From contig VWZX01004666.1 in the NCBI GenBank assembly GCA_013399015.1, positions 660,400-724,399 on the forward strand: DNA of 64,000 bases. The letters are read 5' to 3'. The position numbers were made by a program, and so were the translations under genes. Source of the DNA: Galbula dea (lineage: Eukaryota; Chordata; Aves; Piciformes; Galbulidae). Within the stretch, counting starts at the first letter, position 1. Each line of letters opens with the position of its first letter. Positions 25,401 through 37,400 of the stretch are shown here, one piece after another. The notes under the pieces were generated by a model. It searched no databases and was not told where the DNA came from. It worked only from the letters and a program-made list of their open reading frames with translations.

Positions 25401-28400
25401 CCAGCTTTGGCCATCTGACCCAGCCTTTCGACACACCAGAATTTCACAAGCTTTACAGAGGTAAGGAGCATTGATTTGTTTAGAAGTTTTGAATACCTAG
25501 CTTTGTATTTTCTCTGTGTGATCTGAATACCTTGAAGAATAATTCTCTGTGATTCTGAATAACTTCATTCATTTTGAATTATGTAAACACTTCTTATCTA
25601 TGTCTGATCATGTGTATTTATACTCAATGAATTTATTTGTGTTCAGTTGTTCCAATCAGGAAAGTTCATTCACTGAGTATCACTTGGGCTCTTCCACCAC
25701 AAGAACAATATTACAGGTATGGTGGCACTGCATTTTACTTCTGCTGTCTTTATGTGGTGAATCATTTATTGCCTTTCAGAACAAACCAAAGTATATAATT
25801 TATTTGTGTTACAGATTACTTTGGTTCAGCAAGGAAAACATTAAAATGAATTAAAACTGATGAAGATATGGTTCCTTTTATAAATTGAGTGGCGTTGGTG
25901 CACAGCTGATTAATGTCACTCCTCACTGACTCAGATCTGTCATTATGTTCTCAACTCCCACATTTTTAGCTTATTATCCTAATGCTGCCTGAAAATGCAA
26001 AACTTGCCATAACGAAAAGACAGAGAATATTTTAGTTACTTGTCTAGTGATTGAGTTCTTTCTGTGAAACATTACCTCCTGGCATTTAATCCTTCAAATT
26101 TTCTTTTAGGGTGAAGCCACTTCATTATATTTCCTGGTTGGTGGGACATGAAGGCAAAGGCAGTGTTCTTTCTTTTCTTAGAAAAAAGTAGGTATTTTTT
26201 AAGCATAAATGCTTTGCTATGATTAAAATAAAGAAAAACTCTATTTGTATATATGTATTTTCTAGATATATAAAAGCAGACAGTCTGCTTTTTTTTGTGT
26301 CAGCATTTTATAGTGATATTTAAATTTATGATAGACACAAGTAAGAAGTGTTTTCTGGTCTGTGATCCATGGATCAACAGTATCTGTGACTGATCCTTAA
26401 GGGATCTCCCAAAGGTAACTTAGGTTTTTCACTGTTTTTTCTTAGATTCTGTATCCTGAGGTTCATATCTTTATGTTGGAAAAGCTTTGTGTAAACTGTA
26501 AACAGATTCAAAGCCACTGAAGTAAAGCTGTGATAGTGCTAATGGTAACAAAGTTCAAATAAAGCTGGAATGAGTAATTAATAAGTGCCTTTAACTCTTC
26601 CATAGATTTTGGGCTCTTGCATTATATGGAGGAAATGGTGAGACAGGGTTTGAACAAAACTCCACTTACTCAATCTTCAGCATTTCTGTGACTTTGACTG
26701 ATGAAGGTTACAAGCACTTTTATGAGGTATCATTTCCTGAAACTTGATTTTCTTACTGTTTTCCTAATGCTTGGAAAAATTAATCTATCCCTTTCTGTCT
26801 GCAGGTTGCCCATATTGTGTTTCAGTATGTGAAGATGCTGCAGAAAAGAGGGCCGGATAAAAGGCAAGTGTTTCCTTCTACATCAGATATTCATCAGGTT
26901 GTCCTTTTCCATTCTCCTTTTATTTGTATTGTTTGCACATTTTGTGGGGTTACTAGAGCATAAATGGGGAGTCAGTAGGAAAGCTTGTCTCTGTGGGAAG
27001 TATATCAGTGAAATAAGTTTAAAAATGAATTGGCTGAATGCTTCTGCTTGTTTCTCAGTGCTTTTAATTTGTTTCATTGTGATACAATTTCTAATTTTAA
27101 TATGCTGAACTAGTGCAGATATAAGGTGCTGTTCTGCAGTTAGTTAAATGAATTTGATGAGCCAGGACTGTGGTGGTCTGATGTTAACCTTTTATGTTAA
27201 TTTTGTATCAGATTCTTACTCTTTGTAGTTAAGTCTTTCTCTTTGGAAGGTAGCAGAACTTTCTGCCAGCTGAGAAATGCCCTTTTGGATGGAAGTATGT
27301 GTAATACTGGCTTTTGTGTATTGCATCTGTGTGAATCACTGAACTCACCCTTAATGCCCTTCCTAGAAGACTACTTTTTTCAGATTCTTGTTACCTGTTG
27401 TTGACTAATGGAGGATATCCACTTCTATTCTCACTCCTTTACAGGATATGGGAAGAAATCCAGAAGATTGAAGCTAACGAATTTCATTACCAGGAACAGG
27501 TATTCATCCACTTTTTTGTGTTGATATAGGTAAACCATAAAAAGGATTTCTTTTTAATTTTGGAACACATTTTCAAAGTTCTCTGCAACCAGAAATAGGT
27601 TATGCCCTTAATGAGGCTGTATTTTGCTGAAAGGATTTGTATTCTAGGCAGAGAAATACTGTGATTTTATTTTTTTTTAATTTTTTTTTTTCCTTGACAG
27701 AACTAAATGTTATTTTTTGTGTTCTCTACCTGGTAGCTAGGCTCTTTCTCAGAGGAAGAAGGCCAGGGAAGGTTTAGGCTGGATATCAGAAAAAAGCTCT
27801 TTACAGAGCAAGTAATCAGGCATTGGAATGGCCTGCCCAGAGAGGTGATGGATTCACCATCCCTGGAGGTTTTTAAGATAAGACTGGATGTGGCACTTAG
27901 TGTCATGATCTAGTAATCATGATAGTGTTGGATTAAGGGTTGGACTTGATGATCTTGGAGGTCTCTTCCAACCCAGATGATTCTGTGATTTTGGGATAAA
28001 CAGTTAGGTGCCCCCAGAGAGGTTTAACATCTCCTCAGATGCACAGTGTCTTAATAAATCCTTGGTGATGTTTTCCACAACATTTGTAAGACACAGCTGT
28101 GTCAGACTCACCTCTTTTCAGGCAAACTGTGCTTGTGGTCTCTGTTTGGACTCAGGATCTGTAAGGTAGGATGGTTCAAAGAAACCTGAGAAGCTGTACT
28201 CTAGGCAGACTTAAACAGTTAAAAGGCAATCTGTACTTTCATATCCAGCTTGGACAATCTCTTCCTGTTCAAGCTGCACATCATGGCAGAGAACTTGGGA
28301 AAGGAGCAGAATCAGAGAAACTCGGGCAGCAGCAGCAGTTCTTCAGCTTGCTCTTTCCAGCTTCCAGGTCATTTTAAATCTTGAATTGTGTGACTCTGCT

Positions 28401-31400
28401 GGTGTGACACCCCTGGAGCCAAGGGGTGCATTCTGTGGGGTCTTTAACCTAGTAGGTGTAATGACTGTCAATGCATGCTCAAGGCCATTTCTTCTCTAGA
28501 GATGATATCTGACATTTCAGGATTCTCAGAGGAGTCCTGAGCATTAGCTATGGTTATGAAATAGATTTAGTTTAATAACCACAGCTAAAAGCCATAACAA
28601 GCAAAGCATCCAACTGCTGTTCAGCACACCTGACCAGTCAAATGCTTCTCTCAGAACAGGACATTGATAGAGTTTTCCAATTATGTGAAATACAGCTTTA
28701 TCCATTTGCTTACAGACAGATCCAGTTGACTATGTGGAAAGCCTTTGTGAGAACATGCAGTTGTTTCAGAAGGAAGATTTCCTGACAGGAGACCAGCTCT
28801 TGTTTGAATACAAGCCTGAGGTAAACGTTCTTTGAACTCTGATTACATGTTTTGATGTAAGGAATATACAGGCATACTATATAATGTAGGCACATATTTA
28901 GATGTATAGTTAGGCATAACAGAGGCAGGGGGTTTGTGTTAATTATATCACTCTTTCTAAACTCAGAATGCAAATCTCCTTTTTTGGAAGCTTGTTATGT
29001 CTTGTTCTTCATATGTTTAAACTAAGAAGTCATTGCTGGATCAGGCAGGGCCAGAGTTGCATTTGAACTGAAATATTGTCTTGAACTTGTAGATCATTGC
29101 TGATGCCCTTGACCAGCTCAGTCCTCAGAGAGCCAACCTCGTTTTGCTGTCTGCTGCCAATGAAGGCCAGTGTCATCTCAAAGAGAGGTGGTTTGGAACC
29201 CAGTACAGTGTGGAAGGTAAAACAGCAGCAGAAACTTGGAGAATGTCTGATTCATGCATTAGAGGTACTAAAGGTTGACAACACAAAATACAACCATATG
29301 GAAGTAGGGAAATGGATCCTTAGTGCTTTACTGATCTCATCACTGTCCTACTCAATAACTGTTTTTGTTCAGTATCAGTTTGTTCCCACTCCCTAGTTTG
29401 TAATTGTTTTAGGAAATGGGAATCACAGCAAGCCGTCCACCTGGCTGCCATTCAAGTTGTGAACAGGGAAAAGAACACAAACAATGAAGGACAGAGTATG
29501 TTGGTAGCTGGTTTAGTAATGCAGACAGGCTTGATTTATTTTTTAATAGAACTGCTTCAGTCCTGCTGCATGGGCAATTGTAGGAAGGGATTTAGAAGTA
29601 GTCATGATGAACCAGGTTAGGAAAATCCTATTGTACTGCATATCTTCATGGAGATAGCTAAGAGATGAGATGCCTAGGAAATAGGATAGCATTACCTTCC
29701 TGTTGAACTAAATGCATTTAATGTTTTTTTTAATAGATATTGACAAGTACTGGAGTGATTTATGGGCCAGTGACTTTGAGTTAAATCAGGATTTACACCT
29801 TCCAGAAGAAAACAAATACATAGGTAAGGCACCCGAGCATGAGCCAAATCTTCCCCCAGTAATTTATAAGAGAATTTTGGTTTGAATATCAGTTTATTTT
29901 TGCAAATTAAAAAATGAGAGCTCTGTTCACCTGAATTTTATTTAATATTCTTTTATTCATAAGCTTGAGAACTGTGTTTTTCTAAGGTGTAAACTTACAG
30001 ATCATGTAACAGAGCAGGTTTCACATAATCAGTGAGAGTTTACATAGAGCTCCAGACATACTAGAAGAGCAATTTTGTTTGCTTAATCCTGCTGCTTTAG
30101 AAATCCTCTAAATACCATCTGGCTTTGTTGCCAAAACCAAATGAAAATAAACCCATAACTCGTGTCTTGGATGGAATGCAGCATCACCATTTCTGCACTG
30201 CTTTTGAGCACCTGTTCTGGTGTGGAACTGAAAAATAAATGTTCTTGGTGTCCAGGAAAGCAATATTGTATATAATCTAGCAAACTTGGAGGGGGAAAAT
30301 GGGTATTATTGATAATTTTGAAGACTTGCATGTATGTGGTGGCCTGGCTGTGTCTGTGAAACCCACTAAATTCTGGGTTTGTTTTGTTTTTTTCTTTTTG
30401 TTAGCCACTGACTTTGCTTTGAAAGTTGCTGACTGCCCTGAAACAGAATATCCAGTCAAAACACTAAGCACACAACAAGGCTGTCTCTGGTACAAGAAGG
30501 ATGATAAATTCAAAATCCCAAAAGGTAAATGTCTCGGGGCTTTCTGAAGAATGGGATGTCCCTGTTCTTTCTTACCAGATAGATTTATTTGAAGGCAAAT
30601 AACCTCTGATAGTGTTCAGCATTTAAACTCTTGTGTTTGCTGTCAGCTCTTCCATGGTCATTTTGATATGTTTATTGGCTACAATAAAAGAGAAGCAGGT
30701 AAACTACCTTGCAACAACGAAACCCTGCTGATACTTCAGATTAACAAGTGTATACCGACTCCTGAACATCTGACTGTGGACAGAATTGGGCAGACAGAGT
30801 ATGCTAATGAGACAAAGGCTTGAGAAGGAGGGAACACCTTAGTTTGAAAAATACCTACAGAAAGAGAAAAATAGAGCCTGAATCTGAGACAAGTGTGGAA
30901 AATACAGTGCTGCTTTCAAGCAGAATGTCACAGTTTTTAGTGTCTGTTAAATAGATGCTGTGTGAAGTTTTATTTATTTATATTGGTCATGCCATGTGAG
31001 GTAGTATTCTGCAAAGCACAGCTTTGTGTCTTCTGATATTTGGTATTTTTAAGGGATGATTTTGGAGTGAAAAAGAGAAGACATTTGATTTAATATAAGC
31101 AAAAATCTGCTCTTATAGATGAATGGTTGTTTTAATTAGACTCAAACTGTGACCCAAGGAAAACCCAATGGAAAGTGTATTTGACTTTAGAAGACTGTCA
31201 CTGTTTATGGAATTGCTCATTTAGGTTTCATTTCCCCCCCCAGGTTACGTTCGATTCCACCTGATCTCTCCGTTGATACAGCAGTCTGCAGAAAAGTGAG
31301 GATTCTGTTATTTGTGCTCATCTTGCAGTGTAACTAAGTTACCACACCAGCAGGGGGTTACTGTAGCAAGCAGATGCAGAGGAGCTTCTCTCTTTCTCCA

Positions 31401-34400
31401 GTGCAAGTTGCCATAAAAATACTGTAACAGCAGCAATGCACTTACCAGAAGGAAGTGGTTAGAGAAGGAGTCAGTCTTGAAAAGAGCAGTCCACAGTCAT
31501 GGCCTGAACCAGCAACTTGGGAACAGGTGAAGAGGCTGTCAGCAGCATTTAGAAACCAACTTTCATTAGTCAGACTTCAAGACTGCAGCTTTGCATGCAC
31601 TGCACTTCTACTAGTCGTAGGTTGGCATTGCCATTTGTAATAAATATCATAGTGCTTTTTTCATAAGACTGCTAAGTCTTGCACATCTAATGTTTTGGGA
31701 AGGCCTTTCTAAATCTCAGGGATTTGTTAGTTTGAACTTTTGAGTTGGAATCCAGACAGTAACAAAAATCTGAAAGCATTGACTGCAGTTTTCACCTTGT
31801 GTAGCCTGATTTGCCCTGGCTTATATTTTTGTCTTGATAGATAATCATCTCATTACTCATGTCTGTAGCACTGAGTCCATCTCTCTTCTGTTCCTTCACA
31901 CAAAGTGTCATAATCTAATCCTCTGTGATTATTTGATGTTGGGGCATTGGCGTGTTACAATGTGCCTTCCTACCTTGAAGAAATCTTAAGTCGTGAGGCT
32001 TGAATCTTACTCATTGTGAAGAATAGTTGAATGTTGAAACAGTTAAGTAGTGTGGTGTGCTTTCTGGACAGAGGGGAACTTGCATTCTGGATTTCTGAGT
32101 TTGTTGAAAATGTGGGTTTGAATCTACTCATTTCTGTGGGAGATCTTGTATGTACCATCTTAAGATTATTTTTACCTTTCTTCTATTCCATCCTTTTTTA
32201 CATTTCTTTTTAACCCTCTCCCCTTTTCTCCATCCAGCATAGTTTTGTTTGATACATTTGTAAACATCCTTTCCCACAATCTTGGTGAGCCAGCTTACGA
32301 AGCGGACGTCGCGCAGTTGGAATACAAGCTAGTAGCTGGAGAGCATGGCTTAGTTATTCGAGTGAAAGGATTCAATCATAAACTACCTGTAAGTACTGCT
32401 GATCTTCTGAACCACTTCTATGCAGGTTGCTTTTCAGTGTATGTGCTTTCTCTCCTAGCAGCTGGAGCCTAAGTGGCTGGAGCTTTGAATGTTTTTAGAT
32501 GGGGTATTTGAAATTGGAAAACTCCTGTCTCTGTTCAGATGCATGATAATGTAGCAATTGCTTTTCTGTGCTTACATGTATAGAGATGTAGTTTTATTCA
32601 TTTACACAAGATAAAATGAGTGACCCTAGGCTGACTTAAGGGAAATCTTCCTTTAATTAATAATGTTGACATTAAGATGTTAACAGCTTTGCCTTCAAAA
32701 AGAGCTATGAGCCTCCCATGTCCATATAGAGTGTTAAGAGCCTTTCTATCTATAAGCTAAGGCTATTTGCATGCTGTCTGGAGAAGTGTGTCTAAAAACA
32801 GGGTTTCTTTACAATTTGACTCTGGAAATACAGCTGCTAACATAGTCATTTTGGGTGCAGTTTTTCTTTGTTGGGTTGCTAAGAGCTTACCTTCTGAGCC
32901 TTGGGAGGCTCCTGCTCCCATTCTTTAAACACTGGCCTTGTAAGACATGGCAAGCACAGAGAGGATGTAGTGATTGAAGAGAACCCCCAAGCTTCCATAG
33001 ACTTTCATTACAAGAGCTTGACTGGAGCTTTAACAAAACTTGTCTATCATCTGTCAGACTAACAGAAGGGTTAACAGAAAAAGGCCAGAGCTGCCAATAG
33101 CATGGTCTGAATATTCCTTTTTTAATCATGAATGTTGCTGTGTTGTGATGTCATTGTGCTGGTCAGCTGTAAAAGGAAAAACTGGAATATCCAATACAGA
33201 AATGTTTGGCTTACAGGCTAGGTTTGTTTCAATAGAACTCCTATGATTTATGATATTAAGCTTATTTCATTTGCTTCTTAAAAATGCTGTCCTTCAGAAA
33301 CTGAATACAGGTTATAACTGTTTAGAGAAGAAAATTAAAAGCACTGAGAAATGTGGCTTAGTAATAGTGTATGTCTCTTATGTTGGCCAAATAATGATTA
33401 TATTTTTATTATTATATAGAATTATGTTTTAATTGGTTCTTTTTAAAAAAAAAAGTGGGAGGGCAACAAACATCTCTGACTTAAAACTGTTTGGGGGTTT
33501 TGCTTTGTTTTTACAGCTGCTATTCCAGCTCATCATTGATTACTTGTCTGACTTCAGCTTTACCCCAGCAGTTTTTGAAATGATAACAGAGCAGTTGAAG
33601 AAAACATACTTCAACATCCTCATCAAACCTGAGACTCTGGCCAAGTGAGTTATAGGGGAGGGCAGAAAGTGGCTGCACAGCAGATGTTGAGGTTGAGCCA
33701 AAGAGCTCGGGAATTGCTGCTCTGTGCTCAGAGGGGCTTATGGGCAGAGTTAGCCCACAGCAATGTTCCTGGGAATCATCTCTTTGTCTCCAGTATGATC
33801 CCAAGTCAGAAGTGGAATTTCTGCCATTAACCAGCTCTTGATGGCCTGTGGTTTTGTTTTCCTTTTTGCATTGCAGGGATGTTCGTCTCCTGATTTTGGA
33901 ACATGGCAGGTGGTCCATGATAGATAAATACCAGACACTGATGAATGGCCTTTCCATTGAGTCTCTCTCCTCCTTCGTTAAGGCTTTCAAATCACAGCTC
34001 TTCGTAGAGGGTCTCGTGCAAGGAAACTTCACAAGCAGAGTAAGTACAGCTTCAGCAGCTGACATGCACTCAGACTTGTTCTTAAAATGGGCTTTAATAC
34101 AGTTACCACAACTGCCAGCTGTCTGCCTCTTCTGTACTCACAGTCTGGGTAAGCCACTGAGGAGTCCATAGCTGTCAGTCCAAAGGCAAGTTTCCAGGAA
34201 TTTGGATTTAAACTGCAGAGAGGAAAAAATGTAGTGAAATATGCCTGTAACCTGTTTGCTCTGTTGTCACTGGGGTTTTTTTAATATATTTTTTTGTGTG
34301 TATTGATATATTTGATATTGAGAAATTTCCATGGTGGTGCTAGAGGAGGAGGCTTCCCTCAAAGTACATTTATCCTGGAAATTTGATTGCCTGCATGGCT

Positions 34401-37400
34401 TGAAACCTTGCTGAGATCCAGTCACCTTCGGTCTTGTCAAACACCTGCAGTATTCATTGAAGACTGATGTCCTGGGACTAGGCCACATGTAGTCCTGTCA
34501 GGCTTTTTAAACAGGGTTGTAATGGGGCTTTGCTCCATGTATCCAGTGTCACTGAGTGCCTTTGTGTGGCATGGGAGAGAAACGTTCTGCAGTTATGATT
34601 TACGCCAAGAAATTTGTCTTATGTTGTAACGTTTGTCCTCAAAGTGTTCAAAGCCTCCTAAAGGAAATGTGCAAGGGTCCTTTGGGAGGTCAGATTTGTG
34701 TCTTGTCAGCTGTCCCTTCCTGAGCTGTGGAAAAAGGTGGTCTCAGAATCTAAGGAAAAATCTAGCAACCTTCACTCAAAATGCTTCTGTTGCCATGCCT
34801 CTGTGAGCTAAGCTCCTTTGTGTGGCATGTGCAACCGTGTAACTCCTACATCAGTTTTACAGTTTTACTGTGTATTTTCCTCCTGTTTTTTTTACTTAAG
34901 CCCAACAGTCTCCTCCAACATCAGGCATAAGAGGGGCCTTATCTCCTTCTGTGGCCACCTTTTTCTCTTGTGGTGGCTGATGCTAATTTTGACTTCTGCA
35001 TTCTCCTCCTGGACAAGTTAACAGTGCAAGAAACTACCTGGAGACTCTGTTTTGGTTTGCAGCAGGGGGAAGAGGTGTCCAGAGGGACTAGAGATAAAGC
35101 AAAGGGGCAGGGATGCAGATGACACAACAGAGCTTGGCTGGTCTTTGCTTGGGGGAATCACTTTCTCAAGTGATGTACTGGGAGATGCGGTTATGAACTA
35201 TTGTAGTAATTATCTTCTAAATAAAGATTATGTTTATGCTTTCTGTCCTAGGAAGCAAAGGATTTTCTGAATTACGTTGTACAGTGAGTATCTTTTGACT
35301 CTTGCATCACTCATTATGTGGCAACTGGAATCAAGGAAAGATTTCTTTTCCACAGTTGGAGCAATTCAGAAATTCTCTTCTCCCCTCCTGGGTACAGTGC
35401 TGCCAATGTTTGTGGGAGATGACTGCTCATCATGGCAGTTCAGTCAGGACATTGTTCTGGTTTGGGGAAATGGAAAAAAATGTCAGAACAAGTATGTAAA
35501 TGTCTGGGTGTTAATACTAGTTTTGGCTCAGATGTGAGCAGGTATTTGACACTTTGCTCTCTATGCTCCCTACAGAAAGCTCCAGTTTGCTCCCCTGGCC
35601 CATCCCTGCCCTGTTCAGTTCCGGGTGGTGGATTTGCCAAATACACATCTTCTCTGTAAGGTGAAAACTCTAAACAGAGGTGATGCCAACTCAGAAGTGA
35701 CAGTTTATTACCAGGTAATGCATTACCTTGGTGTGTACTTGTCTGCTCTCTCTAGTAGCTGCTGGTGCTAAGGTTGTACTTATTTCATCTCTGGATAGGG
35801 ATGTTACAGAGAACACACTGAAACCTTATATGAGTGCACACACTTGACCTAAGGCCTAACCCAGGTGGGATCTCGGTGTGGGGGTCCCTGAAACCTGCAT
35901 CTTTACCTCCCAGCCTGTGCTATAGTAGCTGGGTTTGTGCCTTGGTGATTTCCTGGTGTCCTCACCACTGATCTCATTGTCCTGGGCTGACTGCTGCCCC
36001 TTTTTTTTTTTTTCTGAAGACCATATTGAGGCTTTTGCAGAAAACAAGAATTTTCCAGCTGTCCCAACTGTGAATTTTAGTTCAGTGCTGCAGTCGAGGC
36101 TGAAGTGTGTGCCACAACTGTCACCTTGCCTAACTGTAGCATTTAACTTCATGAAATCACCCTAAATTCTTCACTTTTCTTTTTAGTCAGGTGCCAGGAA
36201 CCTGAGGGAATATACCCTTATGGAGCTGCTTGTGGTAAGTGAGTGTTTGTGTCTCCTAACTCCAAGTGTCTTTCCTGCAAATAGCAGTTGGAGCAGAGAT
36301 ACAGCTATGGGACTAAATAGTATGAATGGGACAGCAGACACCTGTTGTGTTTGGTTCAGGATCCCTAACCGAGACACCTTGAGTATGTGTAGGTAGAAGA
36401 GTTGTTTTCATATGTTGTGATCATGTTTCTTTATGGATCCCAAGGGATGCTTGCAGAGGAGAATCAATTCTGCTGTAACACTTCTGTGCTCTGTTTCAGA
36501 TGCACATGGAAGAGCCATGCTTTGACTTCCTGAGAACGAAGCAGACCCTCGGGTGAGTTCACTGTGGAGGATAGCTCCTGGGCACCTGCTTTGCTGCTCC
36601 CTAGTGTTTTCACTCTGAATACCCTTCCTGCACAGTGGCCTATTGCTCTATTATTGTAATGGAAACACCAACAGAAACACATCAAAAACAAGAGCAGCCA
36701 TTGATAACAAGCTGCAGCCATGCTGCTTTTGAGCCTCTTACCAGTGGGGTAACTTAGAATTCAGTTGTTCCTTCAGCTTCCTCATCCTCAGGGCTGTTCT
36801 CACAGCTGTGCTGTGTAGCAGCCTCCCTGAGAAGGCAGTATTCCACCTCAGGAAACTGGAACAAGCTTTTCACAGCTCTAGGTCTGTCACTGACAAATTG
36901 GTTTGCAAGAACACAAACACTCTGCCAAGATTTTCTAAAAATGAGAAAATGCTGAAGTGCAATGATACAGGAAATAAAACTAGAAAGAAAGAAAATACCA
37001 GCACTGTTTTAACTTGTAGCATGTCCTGTAAATGCAACTGTAATTGTGCTTGTGGACTGACTTTGTTGGTTCTCTCCCTGTCCCCCCCCCTTTTTTTTTT
37101 TTTAAGCTACCATGTGTACCCTACCTGCAGGAATACTTCTGGGATTCTTGGTTTCTCTGTCACAGTAGCAACCCAGGCAACTAAGTACAAGTAAGTGCTT
37201 CATGGTTAATGTCTGTCAGCACTGCTAGGCTTGGGCCACAGGAGTCACCCCTGAGCTGCCACCTGCTCTCATTTAAGAGCTCACACCTGTTTCAGGCCAT
37301 TGTTTGTTGTGTTTGGTTTTTTTTTTTACTATTATTCTGTGAAGCCAAAGGGAAGGTCAAAAGATTTGCCCTGGCAGTGGCTTGTGACATTGACAGTTGC

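Noticed and set aside
32389..32472. Continuation of NRDC exon 20 frame
   Set aside because: A strong donor (cct|gtaagt) and the conserved next exon show that the exon stops at 32388.
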